A model generated the notes under the pieces. The model did no database searches, was not told the DNA's origin, and was given only the letters and a program-made list of their open reading frames with translations. A program made the translations under genes and the position numbers. From contig NZ_JBBMFD010000002.1 in assembly GCF_040096205.1 (NCBI RefSeq), positions 1 to 64,000 on the forward strand: a DNA stretch of 64,000 nt. Direction: 5' to 3'. Source of the DNA: Solibaculum_A intestinale (GTDB taxonomy: Bacteria > Bacillota > Clostridia > Oscillospirales > Acutalibacteraceae). Shown piece after piece: positions 44,501-51,924 of the stretch; position 1 is the stretch's first letter; the number at the start of each line of letters is the position of its first letter.

Positions 44501-44764
44501 ACGGTAATCCTCGGCGAACCCTTTGCCGTTACCGTCGTCACCAACAAGAGCACGAAAAACGTAACCCTCTTTAATGAATCAGGCGTCGGGCTCGCACCGA
44601 TTTCCCGGACGTATGTCGACAGTGAAACCGACGAGGTACGGACCTGGACCCTGACCTTCTCGGTGGGTACCACCGGATCGCGCAGCTTTGACGTCCGGCT
44701 GCAAAATGAGAAGGATCTCTGGCTGGATACCGGAGCAGCCTTATCGGTGCAAATTACTAGATGA
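38564..44764 (+). CDS. large secreted multidomain protein with six-hairpin glycosidase-like core (DUF4450-like)
   Basis: About 2066 residues, with signal peptide (KKSLHKAISGILSLALLF; cleavage near AVA-DN). Approximate order: LamG-like jelly-roll (45-235); several Ig-like domains (240-650); a beta-sandwich with NGSSRYTRPLY and GDDPDF resembling DUF4450 (650-920); an (alpha/alpha)6 barrel-like domain (920-1295: HGPIAWFVAHAGWRSSYG, YNWLYTGDLEEMR, GNALLHDAPDLSSLYTPIDVG, NGENIGHLDFADVSSM); beta-rich regions; a FIVAR-like helical segment (1803-1868); and two C-terminal modules (about 1868-2066). The last two also end the PL11-like protein. Probably degrades or binds complex, perhaps pectic, glycans at the cell surface. 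TTG 38564 fits AAGGGA; no SLH, LPxTG or dockerin seen. Confidence 0.75.
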   Translation: MKKSLHKAISGILSLALLFSTVSMISIPAVADNDAYHTRDNGETLYLSEPFDQLENLSLYPELDAQIAEGEGRTYLSVKSSSGDFTANDAVDDRSPAATRQIDVASIPKEIYMVEFDVLFTAANCGAIQLYRGLPKVDLGPTIVYDGTNIKSMTGSNKYVTMFSNAQANQWYNVKLIINSTSTIHSVVTDEAGKSQTCTSNLRRNFSKGTLGAVKIQGLSSQNPLYVDELTVYKPAPDAFTLTADETQVNIPLEGENTLTYSTSEIYYGDIDLTAYDPFASGLVVYKLYDEDNAEDLTGAMPQGVSIDAQTGVVTVDPTAQPGRYTVRAENYTGTYSSSMELTITGQEQVDQVVMADTNPSGLPRPHEGAQSVSFGAVSLTQYGEEISVGDSYQWELVDAVGAPTVYEGVSVDAATGEVTVLNTADLATVYLKATSNLNPAKSVVSDAIPMYQMEAARIEVMGDSYAKVVRGQTVTYQYTKAYYDQNEVLMPPEEKVVWSLKGASGGVQISQDGVLTVPDTAPDQTIEVVATSVEGTSGSKTVNVYHAVASDIEVKGNQAGVIPPQGEPANRYTYRAVTLDQYGFAFDDEVYTWSLAAEDAAGLSVSPDGVLTVECGAVNEQTVQVVATPASNPENAKAYDVIISEQVYTYLPVKGGFEIVNGSSRYTRPLYSSHVNDSQGTSRRMIGFVGDDPDFLMLQANKEKSFGLYAHMFLGIENGSSTKWLAQMDNIVFRYVYGRAEYEITDPSFDGTIYITYTRTDQFDGFLTKITLPDGLTDKLVVATAGDGGASVSQQTGGNTSGYEFKDKNAKSTAAALLPSNAFEITKDGKFTVSGSASVEMHYAVKDASKYSDLSALLQSTEGSAPMVVGKTVANTENDVYLLLTTDSLELEGIQEYLCDPKDLFEEGMAYFEGVSKAVDVNTPDPYFNSMIAAQTVAVDAAWIDKTVMHGPIAWFVAHAGWRSSYGQTASGYFDRVETNAQQYWKNQKSDGRITAFPTSDKRYNMGEVLVDQYLYNWLYTGDLEEMRNGGYEFVTKHLAFMDAQMRVEGTNLYENFLNAWNTDNKWANGGPSTIASAYVWRASTIIADVAQRLGYTQDAAKYAAKADAIAAEMKESLWSGESGVYAEYLDYYGNALLHDAPDLSSLYTPIDVGLTDLFEEYQMIHYGDEAIPNLTAELPRDAIFKECSNWLPSVYSSRGVYQGELANFALAAYMSGQYELADRMMRGIEHGLFQSKGAGPGLVSHQNNENGENIGHLDFADVSSMVVRTAVEGTFGIAMNVPDGTASITPGFPADWEEASIDTSYLGYSYQHEGATETLRIHSEKELSYQLSLKMRSADVVRVTVDGVETPYTIEAGVEHSYLHVTTPSSTSAQIVVEYGSAALPQLEADDVATPQEAYSFAVANGTISDVYDPQGVLASCDYAQNAASVTFRGGLEGSHTFFVLAKAGEASVWLPVNVTLQDAIELTGLSFASGPSLTFALANHTQTPKTISAEVSIGENRATFQGTIPALSTSEPQTLAIADITGLGDGDNLVQAKITGDYTADIEGIATDWSVSKLVEESLYSSDKIAMVDLDGVVNQDLRTLHENTYTITCGGDTDYFIPNFYWCSDTTRSVTQTGRAWWEDSSRGKNGVPDSLNLPSSGGTYVTGAGIPFDLSGAGGKNAVFTSLYNQFPETVTIPVNETGQKIYFMVAVSTNHMQSYVENARITVHFADQTQQVLSLSNPENIDDWLNYQTSSSYAQSGYVQSLGSKAHANILSLDFGKNKEITSVELTCVANEVLAGILGITVVKGNDGQEAAADKTALLNAINAAAAYEGQEDWYTPGTWAVFDEAYETAKAVYRDPDADQNTVETAAAALQAAVAQLARKPYASADKQAYLPDEAITVTAVLPAGYEKVYLVNEAGNGLVSTRMVTDEKDGMETWELSLSLSSIGQRTLKLYADGADTGLTVSFAISQGALCGPGEPALLSAGISGSDTVILGEPFAVTVVTNKSTKNVTLFNESGVGLAPISRTYVDSETDEVRTWTLTFSVGTTGSRSFDVRLQNEKDLWLDTGAALSVQITR

Positions 44765-44798
44765 CAATTCCTTCGATTACTCTCTAAGGACGTTGGGC

Positions 44799-44837
44799 AA
44801 AACCGCCCCTGTGGATTCATCCGCAGGGGCGGTTTTT
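44799..44837 (+). terminator. terminator of the large secreted protein gene
   Basis: AAAACCGCCCCTG...CAGGGGCGGTTTTT, 12-bp stem with T-run, 35 nt past the stop. Confidence 0.9.
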
Positions 44838-45223
44838 AGTTGCAGCTGAAACAAAATGGGCCCGCCGGCTATGCCGGGAAGGAGGAAAAGCATCCGCTAT
44901 TCCCGCATAGGGTGAAACGGATAAAACCAACCGTTTCTCTTGGAGCAAAAAAGCGGTGGGGATCAAACGGCATTCGCCGCTGCGGCGGGTGTGATGCAGC
45001 CGGCCGTTTTTCCGCGCCTCTCATAAGGCCCGGCCGGTAAATGCTTTTTCAGGGCTTGCGTGTACCATACGTTTCACGCCCGGTTTTATTTTTAAGCGGG
45101 GAAAGGCGTTCTTGTTTTGCATTTTAAGAAAAAATAGTTTCGCTCAAATGGGCATGGGCATACGTGAATGAAGGATCGGCGGGACATACTAAGGAAACAA
45201 ACTGTGCTTAGGAGAGATGCATC
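44838..45223. other. intergenic stretch before the orphan ABC ATPase
   Basis: No supportable gene and no convincing promoter. CCGGCCG and CGGCCGG around 44999-45037 can form a hairpin. A short GGAG ribosome site (CTTAGGAGAG) lies at its end for the ATPase gene. Confidence 0.4.
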
Positions 45224-45925
45224 ATGGATTCCTATCTGATTGATCTGAGAAACATTTATAAAATCTATAACGCCGGGGAAAACGAGGTGCGCGCCCTCGA
45301 CGGCGTGGACCTGCAGATTGCCGCGGGGGAATTCGTCGCCATCGTCGGCCAGTCCGGCTCGGGAAAGTCCACCCTGATGAACATTCTCGGCTGTCTCGAC
45401 GGACCTACCAGCGGGGAGTATTATCTCAATGGAAACGACGTCTTTCACCTAAATGACGGAGCCTTGAGCGACATCCGCAACCGCCAGATCGGCTTTATTT
45501 TCCAGGGCTTTAACCTCATCAGCAGCCTAAACGCCCTGGAAAACGTGGAGCTGCCTTTAATTTACCGGGGCATTGAGAAAACCGAGCGCCGCCGCATGGC
45601 CACCGACGCCCTTCGTCAGGTTGGCCTGCAAAACCGCATGCACCACCGTCCGGCCCAAATGTCCGGCGGCCAGCAGCAGCGTGTGGCCATCGCCCGGGCC
45701 ATCGCCGCCCGTCCGCCCATCATCATGGCCGACGAGCCCACCGGCAACCTGGATTCCGCCTCCGGCGCCGAGGTGCTTTCCGCCATCACGTCCCTCAACC
45801 AGGCGGGGCATACCATCATCCTCATCACTCACGACAACGGCATCGCCCAGTCCGCCAAGCGCACCGTGCGCATCCACGACGGCAGGATTGAGGAGGACCG
45901 GGTACTCCGGGAAGCGGTCTCTTGA
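45224..45925 (+). CDS. orphan ABC transporter ATPase, MacB/LolD type
   Basis: A 233-residue nucleotide-binding protein: Walker A GQSGSGKST, Q-loop FIFQGFNL, signature MSGGQQQR, Walker B IIMADEPTGNLD, H-loop THD. This subfamily works with FtsX-like permeases. None lies beside it; the gene downstream encodes an unrelated zinc-ribbon protein. It may serve a permease elsewhere or be a remnant of a larger operon. Confidence 0.9.
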   Translation: MDSYLIDLRNIYKIYNAGENEVRALDGVDLQIAAGEFVAIVGQSGSGKSTLMNILGCLDGPTSGEYYLNGNDVFHLNDGALSDIRNRQIGFIFQGFNLISSLNALENVELPLIYRGIEKTERRRMATDALRQVGLQNRMHHRPAQMSGGQQQRVAIARAIAARPPIIMADEPTGNLDSASGAEVLSAITSLNQAGHTIILITHDNGIAQSAKRTVRIHDGRIEEDRVLREAVS

Positions 45926-45967
45926 TCGGTCAGAGGACTTGTCCATAGAAAGTTTTCAGAATAGCGG

Positions 45968-45996
45968 TTGTTTTACCCGGACGGCTTTGTTATAAT
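45968..45996 (+). promoter_or_regulatory. promoter of the zinc-ribbon membrane protein gene
   Basis: The -35 is TTGTTT (45968-45973), 17-bp spacer, -10 TATAAT (45991-45996). Confidence 0.7.
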
Positions 45997-46064
45997 AATT
46001 TCTTAATCAGTAAGCAGAGCGCGGCGCTGCTCGGATTAGATTATGAGAAACGGAGCGGTCGGAA

Positions 46065-46454
46065 ATGAATTGGTTTCAGAACTTTATGATGGGGCGGCAC
46101 GGCCTGGACCAGCTTGGGTTTGCCTTGATGATTACCTGGTTTGTGCTGGCGATGGTGGGAAACTTCACCACGTATCTTCTGGTGATCCTCGCGCTGATTC
46201 CCCTGGCATTCTGTGTCTTTCGCATGTTTTCGCGCAACCAGTACCGGCGTGCCAAGGAAAACGATGCGTTTTTGAAGGTGTGGCGTCCGATTCCGGCCTG
46301 GTTTCGCCGGGTGAAAAACCGGCTCAAGGGGATGAAGACCCACCGATATTATAAGTGCCCTAACTGCAAGAATACCTTACGCGTTCCCAAGGGAAAAGGA
46401 AAAATCTGCATCACTTGCCCGGTGTGCAGAACCGAGTTTATCAAAAAAACGTAA
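46065..46454 (+). CDS. two-helix membrane protein with C-terminal zinc ribbon
   Basis: A 129-residue protein. Two adjacent helices (about 17-36 and 37-56) are followed by a basic stretch and a zinc ribbon CPNC...CPVC (about 100-122). Such proteins are common in Clostridia and have no assigned role. Own promoter and terminator. Confidence 0.75.
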   Translation: MNWFQNFMMGRHGLDQLGFALMITWFVLAMVGNFTTYLLVILALIPLAFCVFRMFSRNQYRRAKENDAFLKVWRPIPAWFRRVKNRLKGMKTHRYYKCPNCKNTLRVPKGKGKICITCPVCRTEFIKKT

Positions 46455-46461
46455 AAAACCA

Positions 46462-46493
46462 GCCCGGCGTCCGCATACGGCGCCGGGCCTTTT
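46462..46493 (+). terminator. terminator of the zinc-ribbon gene
   Basis: Stem GCCCGGCG (46462-46469)/CGCCGGGC (46481-46488) and CTTTTG. Confidence 0.8.
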
Positions 46494-46585
46494 GCATCCG
46501 TGTGGTTTGCAGAGCCTCCGGAAAGATATCGGTTTTCTCTCCGGCTGCCGCCCGGACCGGATATCGGAATAGGATTAGCGGGATG

Positions 46586-46632
46586 CAGAAAAAGAGCGTC
46601 CGTTGCCGATTCGCAACGAACGCTCTTTTTCT
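46586..46632 (-). terminator. terminator of the Bce-type operon
   Basis: AAAAAGAGCGT-CCGTTGC with GCAACG-A-ACGCTCTTTTT. Long dyad ending in TTTTTCTGC on the minus strand and overlapping the stop codon of the 61-residue protein gene. Confidence 0.85.
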
Positions 46633-46817
46633 CAAACCAGATAGGTCACAATGATATACAGGGAAAAGAAAATAATATACACGACCAGTGAAGCAATGGA
46701 CCACTTGCCGTTTCGCGTCACGCCCGCGAACCCGCCGGCAAACGCTCCGGCGATGACCGAGATGGCCAGCGAGCCCAGAGCCACAATGGAAAGAATGAGA
46801 AAAATCGTACCGAGCAT
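46632..46817 (-). CDS. 61-residue membrane protein at the end of the Bce-type operon
   Basis: Two hydrophobic helices (IFLILSIVALGSLAISVIAG and SIASLVVYIIFFSLYIIVTY) joined by a short basic loop GVTRNGKW. AGGGGGAG ribosome site; 22 nt after the permease gene. Not recognised. Its place suggests an accessory subunit of the transporter or an immunity peptide. Confidence 0.65.
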   Translation of the reverse strand: MLGTIFLILSIVALGSLAISVIAGAFAGGFAGVTRNGKWSIASLVVYIIFFSLYIIVTYLV

Positions 46818-46839
46818 CTAAACTCCCCCTTATCCCCGG

Positions 46840-48834
46840 TTATTTTTCCTGAACGATCCGGTAATAGGTCCGGGCGGTCAGGGAATAGACGATGGCGTAG
46901 ACAACGGCGAAGAACAGCACCGTCAATATGGTGCACACCAGGTTGAGGGTGGTGTCGGTCATGTTGAAAATAAGCAGCAGCTTGGAGATGACCGGGAACG
47001 CCACTGTAATGTGTACGCAGGCGAAAAGCAGCGGCAGGAAGAACACCATGAGAATCTGCTTATGGATGGTTTTCTTGACCTCCTGTTTGCTCATCCCCAC
47101 CTTCTGCATGATGGTAAACCGGTCGTGATCGTCGTATCCTTCGGAAATCTGCTTGTAGTAGATGATGAGCACCATGGCCATCATAAAGAGCATCCCCAGG
47201 AACAGACCCAGGAACAAAAAGCCGCCGAAGGTGGAGTACCAGTCTTCCCGGCTGAGCTCCCGGCTGTCCACCCGAACGCCGGGAATTGCTGTCCTGCACG
47301 CCTGGCGCAGGTCGGCCGAGAACGTCGCCACGGCCTCGTCGCTTCCGGCGATATTAAAGGTGGTGACATGGTCGATGGTGGCGGGGGTCTCCTCCTGGGG
47401 ATAGGAAGCGAGAATGTCGTTTATCACGTCCATGTCCGCCAGGATGACGAAAAAGCTGTTCTGCGAAACCTGATCCACCTTTTCCCGCAGTACAAAGGAG
47501 TCGAGCTCTTCCTTTACGGAAAATTCCCGCTCGTCGATCCACAGCGTCTTGCTGCCAAACCGGCCCGCCCGGGTAAAGACCAGGGCTTCGTCTTTTCCTA
47601 GGGTTTCGTCCTTGCCTTCCATGCGGTTATAATCCGAAAGCGGGATCAGGGTCACGCTGCTGATGTAGTTGGTGGCGTTTCCCTGGAAATCGCCGGGCAC
47701 GTCGGAAAGGATCATATTTTGCTGGGAGAAGCCCACATATTGGAAGCAACGGTAGTCGTAACACTCGGTCACCTGTACGCCGCTTGTTTCCTGCTGTGTG
47801 CGGATGGCCAGATGCACCGCGTCAATCTGCTCCTGGTTGTCGGCACACTGCACCGTTACATCCATGGGAAAGCGTTCGTCGAGCATCCGCTCCTGCCCTA
47901 GGTACAGGGAAACGGTGGTGGAGATGACCACCAGCACCATGGTGCTGAGAATGCAGATGTTGGCAAGGCCAACCGCGTTTTGCTTCATGCGGTAAATCAT
48001 CCCGGAGACTGAGATGAAGTTTTTGGGCCGGTAGTAAAAACGCTTGTTGCGCCGCAGAAGCTTTAACAGCGCGATGCTGCCGGAGGTGAAAAGAGCAAAG
48101 GTGCCGATGATCACCAGCAGCGCCGCCAGGAAAAAGAGAAGCAGCGCGTCCAAAGGGGACTGAACGGTCAGCGCAATGGCGTAACCGCCCCCCAGAGCCA
48201 GAAGGCCGATGAGGGTCAAAAGCCAGGAGGACTTGGGTTCCTTTTCTCCCGTCTGCCCGCCTTTTAAAAGGGCAATGGGGTTTGCAATGTGGATCTGCCA
48301 GAAGTTCGTCAACAGCGTCAGTAAAAAGATGCAGGCGAACAGAATGGCGGTGACGCCCATGCCGCCCCAGGAGAGGGTGAAGACGATGGGGGTCGCTAAG
48401 TTGAGCAGGTAAAGCAGAATCAAAAACAACAGCTTGGAAATCAGGGCCCCCACCAGAAGCCCCAGCGCAATACAGAGTACGGAGATGAACAGCGTCTCAA
48501 AAAACAGGGTCTTGACGATGTGGCGTTTTTCCATTCCAAGGATGCTGTAAAGGCCCAGCTCCTTTTTGCGCCGTTTGATGAGAAAGCTATTGGTATAGAA
48601 AAGAAGGGCGGCGGAAAAAAGGGCGATGATGATCGTTCCCAGCCACAAAATAGAGGTGAGAACCTCGGTGCCCGGCATGTCGGCAAGGCCAGGATTGTCC
48701 GCAATGGAATACATGGTGTAGAAGGTAGCGATGGAAACGACGCAGGTGAGCATATAGGGAAAATAGGTGCTGCGGTTCTTTTTGAGGTTGGTGACCGCCA
48801 GCTTTGGGTAAAAGAGCTTATGCAAGGCCGCCAC
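46840..48834 (-). CDS. BceB-type ABC transporter permease (FtsX superfamily)
   Basis: A 664-residue permease. An N-terminal helix (YFPYMLTCVVSIATFYTMYS) starts a set of about ten helices. A large extracellular domain of roughly 200 residues lies between the helix LANICILSTMVLVVISTTVS and the C-terminal trio, the layout of BceB-like peptide-antibiotic transporters that also act as the sensor for the linked kinase. Starts inside the ATPase gene (17-base overlap). Confidence 0.93.
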   Translation of the reverse strand: MAALHKLFYPKLAVTNLKKNRSTYFPYMLTCVVSIATFYTMYSIADNPGLADMPGTEVLTSILWLGTIIIALFSAALLFYTNSFLIKRRKKELGLYSILGMEKRHIVKTLFFETLFISVLCIALGLLVGALISKLLFLILLYLLNLATPIVFTLSWGGMGVTAILFACIFLLTLLTNFWQIHIANPIALLKGGQTGEKEPKSSWLLTLIGLLALGGGYAIALTVQSPLDALLLFFLAALLVIIGTFALFTSGSIALLKLLRRNKRFYYRPKNFISVSGMIYRMKQNAVGLANICILSTMVLVVISTTVSLYLGQERMLDERFPMDVTVQCADNQEQIDAVHLAIRTQQETSGVQVTECYDYRCFQYVGFSQQNMILSDVPGDFQGNATNYISSVTLIPLSDYNRMEGKDETLGKDEALVFTRAGRFGSKTLWIDEREFSVKEELDSFVLREKVDQVSQNSFFVILADMDVINDILASYPQEETPATIDHVTTFNIAGSDEAVATFSADLRQACRTAIPGVRVDSRELSREDWYSTFGGFLFLGLFLGMLFMMAMVLIIYYKQISEGYDDHDRFTIMQKVGMSKQEVKKTIHKQILMVFFLPLLFACVHITVAFPVISKLLLIFNMTDTTLNLVCTILTVLFFAVVYAIVYSLTARTYYRIVQEK

Positions 48835-49585
48835 CCCCTGTAGTCAGCACCGTCAGCGTGTCGGACACCTTCTGATACAGCTCTTCGTTGGACATAGCCC
48901 CCCGGTAAATCTGATGAAATACCATCCCGTCCTTGATGAACAGCACCCTCCCCGCGTGGCTGGCGGCCATGGTGGAATGGGTGACCATCAGGATGGTCTG
49001 GCCGGAGCGGTTGATGTCGGAGAAAAGGTGAAGCAGATGAGCCGCCGCCTTGGAATCGAGGGCACCGGTGGGCTCGTCGGCCAAGACGAGCTGGGGATGG
49101 GTAATCAGGGCCCTGGCCACCGCCGCGCGCTGCTTTTGCCCGCCGGACACTTCATACGGGTACTTTCCCAAGATATCCGTGATCTCCAGCTTTTCGGCGA
49201 TAGGGGTCAAACGCCGGCTCATTTCGGGGTAAGACTTGCCGGACAAAACCAGCGGCAGAAAAATATTGTCCTGCACCGAGAAGGTATCGAGCAGGTTAAA
49301 GTCCTGGAACACAAAGCCCAGATGCTCCCGCCGGAAAGCGGCCAGTTCCCTGTCCTTGATTTCCACGATATCCCGCCCGTTTAGGAGCACCTCGCCGCTG
49401 GTGGGCTTGTCCAGGGAGGCGAGAATGTTGAGCAGGGTGGTTTTCCCCGAGCCGGACTCGCCCATAATCGCCACATATTCGCCCTCTTCCACCGTGAAGG
49501 AGACGTTTTCCAGCGCCTGGACCTGATTGCCCCCAAAGCGGGTGGTATAGATTTTTTTAAGATTCTTGACTTCCAGTAACGGCAT
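48818..49585 (-). CDS. BceA-type ABC transporter ATPase
   Basis: A 255-residue ATPase: Walker A GESGSGKTT, Q-loop FVFQDFNLLDTFSVQDNI, signature VSGGQKQR, Walker B LVLADEPTGALD, H-loop THS. The DFNLLDTF segment is typical of Bce-type ATPases. ATG after AGGAGG. Preceded by a 110-nt region with a BceR-like operator. Confidence 0.95.
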   Translation of the reverse strand: MPLLEVKNLKKIYTTRFGGNQVQALENVSFTVEEGEYVAIMGESGSGKTTLLNILASLDKPTSGEVLLNGRDIVEIKDRELAAFRREHLGFVFQDFNLLDTFSVQDNIFLPLVLSGKSYPEMSRRLTPIAEKLEITDILGKYPYEVSGGQKQRAAVARALITHPQLVLADEPTGALDSKAAAHLLHLFSDINRSGQTILMVTHSTMAASHAGRVLFIKDGMVFHQIYRGAMSNEELYQKVSDTLTVLTTGGGGLA

Positions 49586-49616
49586 ATGACCGACCTCCTG
49601 TTTGAAATCTGTCCTT

Positions 49617-49691
49617 AGTATAAGAAAAAAAGAAATGCGCTGCCATCGATTTGGCTTACATTTCTTTTTTCAGTCTTACACTTCGGTAAGA
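49617..49691 (-). promoter_or_regulatory. regulated promoter of the Bce-type transporter genes
   Basis: A -10 box TATACT (49622-49617) with no good -35, as expected of an activator-dependent promoter. Upstream is a perfect inverted repeat TCTTAC-N6-GTAAGA (49674-49691) plus an extra TGTAAGC-like half-site near 49660. Spaced TTAC/GTAA dyads are the usual form of BceR-type binding sites. Confidence 0.6.
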
Positions 49692-49695
49692 TTTC

Positions 49696-50715
49696 CTATT
49701 CCATTGGAAAGGCCGCTTCGCTCAGGTCGATTTTCATGCGCGTGCCTTTTCCCACCTGGGAGGAAAGAAAGATACGGTGGGAAAGCCTTTTGAGCGTTTG
49801 CCGGCACAGATATAGCCCCAGCCCCGTAGACTTTTTGTCCATCCGCCCGTTATATCCGGTAAAGCCCTTTTCAAAGACCCGGGGCACGTCCTCGGGCCGG
49901 ATGCCGATGCCGGTGTCCTCGATGACGAGGGACTTGTCCTCCTGCGGGTCGAGATAGATGGAGATGCTCCCGCCGGCCGGCGTGTATTTGAGAGAGTTGG
50001 ACAGCAGCTGCTCGAGCACAAAGGTGAACCATTTCTCATCGGTCAGCACCGTGCAGGGCGTCTCGGTCAGGTGCAGGGAAATGTTCTTGCGGATAAAGGT
50101 CATGGAATACTTTTTGACCGCCCCGCGCACCATGGGGAAGAGGGGTACGCGTTTGAAAAGCAAGTCGCTGGCGTCGTTTTGTAGGCGCAGATAATGCAGC
50201 GTCATCTCCACATACTGCTCGATCTGAAAGAGGGACTGTCCGAGCTCCACCCGTGCCTGGGTCGGCGGCATTCCCTGAAGAACCAAGCGCATGGCGGCAA
50301 TGGGCGTTTTAATCTGGTGCGCCCAAAGGGTGTCGTATTCCATCCGGTCCTGATAAGCGGCGTCGGCCTTGGAAATCTGTTTCGCCCGGTCGTCGAACAA
50401 GGTCCGGATCAGCGCTTGGTTGTCCTCTTCGGGCAGGGTGCGGGGCGGAGGAAGTCGGTCGAGGCTGACGGTGATTTCTTCGCGCAGCATAGTAAGCAGC
50501 CGGTGACGGTCATAAAACCTGAAAAAGTCATACCCGCCGTACAAAAGCCCTCCGGCCAGGGTGACGGCACTCCCGTACAAAACCGCATCGTAAGGAAGGC
50601 GCAGAAGGAAAAACAAAAGCCAGAAAAGCAGGAGAAACAAAACAAACCCCACCATTACCCGATACCGTGCTTTCAAATACGCGGCAAGCACCGGCCAAAA
50701 AACCTTCTTTTCCAT
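49696..50715 (-). CDS. BceS-type intramembrane-sensing histidine kinase
   Basis: A 339-residue kinase. Two close N-terminal helices with almost no extracellular loop (VGFVLFLLLFWLLFFLL and VLYGSAVTLAGGLLYGG), then the H-box WAHQIKTPIAAM, N-box EQLLSNSLKYT, and G-boxes DTGIGI and STGLGLYLCRQTL. This architecture senses through the partner ABC permease rather than directly. Starts directly after the regulator gene. Confidence 0.94.
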   Translation of the reverse strand: MEKKVFWPVLAAYLKARYRVMVGFVLFLLLFWLLFFLLRLPYDAVLYGSAVTLAGGLLYGGYDFFRFYDRHRLLTMLREEITVSLDRLPPPRTLPEEDNQALIRTLFDDRAKQISKADAAYQDRMEYDTLWAHQIKTPIAAMRLVLQGMPPTQARVELGQSLFQIEQYVEMTLHYLRLQNDASDLLFKRVPLFPMVRGAVKKYSMTFIRKNISLHLTETPCTVLTDEKWFTFVLEQLLSNSLKYTPAGGSISIYLDPQEDKSLVIEDTGIGIRPEDVPRVFEKGFTGYNGRMDKKSTGLGLYLCRQTLKRLSHRIFLSSQVGKGTRMKIDLSEAAFPME

Positions 50716-51390
50716 TTATCCCTCCACCAGGTAGCCCACGCCTTTTTTGGTCTTGATCAGGGAAGAAAGCCCGATTTGCGAAAGCTTTTTTCGCAGGCGG
50801 GTGACGTTGACCGTCAGCGTGTTGTCGTCAATAAAGCTGTCCGAATCCCAGAGCCTTTTCATAATGTCTTCCCGGCAGACTATCTGCCCCTTCTGTTCAA
50901 ACAGCAGCTGCAGGATTTTTAGTTCGTTTTTGGTCAACTCCATGGTGCTGCCCTCATAGGAAAGGGACCCGTCGCCTAAATTTAGAATGACGCCCTTGTG
51001 CTCCATCAGGATCCCAGTCCCGCCAAAGGAATAGGTTCTTCGCAGCAGAGCCTGGACCTTGGCGGTGAGCACGTCCAGGTCAAACGGCTTTGGGACGAAG
51101 TCGTCCCCGCCCATATTGATGGCCATGACCAGATTCATGTTGTCGCTTGCAGAGGAAAGAAAAAGAATCGGGACCTTGGAGCGTTTGCGGATTTCCCCGC
51201 ACCAATAATACCCGTTGTAGTAGGGAAGGAGAATATCGAGAATCACCAGCTCCGGGGAAAAAGCGGCGAATTCCTCCAGCACCCGGTCGAAGTCGGTCAC
51301 CTGTTTCACTTCAAAGCCCCACTTGGACAGATGCTGTTCGATGGCGTTTGCAATGATGCGCTCGTCTTCCACAATCAGGATTTTATACAT
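50716..51390 (-). CDS. BceR-type response regulator
   Basis: A 224-residue OmpR-family regulator with phospho-Asp in VILDILLP (about 51), TKxx replaced by PKPFDLDVLTAKVQ, and a winged helix ending RLRKKLSQIGLSSLIKTKKGVGYLVEG. First gene of the Bce-type module; ATG after AGGAGG; promoter at 51430-51458. Confidence 0.95.
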   Translation of the reverse strand: MYKILIVEDERIIANAIEQHLSKWGFEVKQVTDFDRVLEEFAAFSPELVILDILLPYYNGYYWCGEIRKRSKVPILFLSSASDNMNLVMAINMGGDDFVPKPFDLDVLTAKVQALLRRTYSFGGTGILMEHKGVILNLGDGSLSYEGSTMELTKNELKILQLLFEQKGQIVCREDIMKRLWDSDSFIDDNTLTVNVTRLRKKLSQIGLSSLIKTKKGVGYLVEG

Positions 51391-51429
51391 AGCGGCCTCC
51401 TGTCATCCCAGTGAGTGGGGAACGGTTTT

Positions 51430-51458
51430 ATTGTACCAGATTAGGCAAGCGGTGTCGA
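51430..51458 (-). promoter_or_regulatory. promoter of the Bce-type regulator-kinase genes
   Basis: Minus-strand -35 TCGACA (51458-51453), 17-bp spacer, -10 TACAAT (51435-51430). Confidence 0.65.
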
Positions 51459-51543
51459 ATTTGTCCGCGCATCAACCGGCTTGACGGCATAGACTGGCAG
51501 TGGGGAAACCCTTCCCCGAAACGATTCTAAGGAGGTCTCCATT

Positions 51544-51924
51544 TTGCACATCTACAATGGCAATTGCGGCTGTCCGGATCCCTGTAATCCTTGCCAGCCT
51601 GTTTGTCAGCCTTGCTTGATCCCCGGCCCTCCCGGCCCTCCCGGCCCTGCCGGCTCTGCGGATACCATTGTCATTCGCAGCACCGTTACTGCAGCGCCCG
51701 GCGCCTTTGCGGAGGTACGCGATGTCACGGGCGGACCGGAACATGTCCTTGATTTCATCATTCCGCAGGGGATCACTGGTCCCACCGGAGCCACTGGGGC
51801 GGACGGAACGGTTGGGATTGCCGGTCCCACTGGGCCGACCGGAGCCACCGGAGCCACTGGCGCAACCGGTCCTGTGGGTGTTACGGGCCCGACCGGCCCG
51901 ACCGGGCCGTTCCTATTTGGATAA
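51544..51924 (+). CDS. short collagen-like (G-x-T) protein, putative exosporium protein
   Basis: A 126-residue protein. The N-terminal 25 residues are Cys/Pro-rich (six Cys). A short PGPPGPPGPAG collagen stretch (about 28-38) follows, then a linker containing VLDFIIPQG, and about fifteen G-x-y triplets, mostly GPT/GAT, to the end. There is no globular C-terminal trimerisation domain, unlike BclA. TTG start after AAGGAGG. Similar linkers occur in the larger collagen protein at 59165. Spore-surface location is inferred from the family. Confidence 0.75.
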   Translation: MHIYNGNCGCPDPCNPCQPVCQPCLIPGPPGPPGPAGSADTIVIRSTVTAAPGAFAEVRDVTGGPEHVLDFIIPQGITGPTGATGADGTVGIAGPTGPTGATGATGATGPVGVTGPTGPTGPFLFG

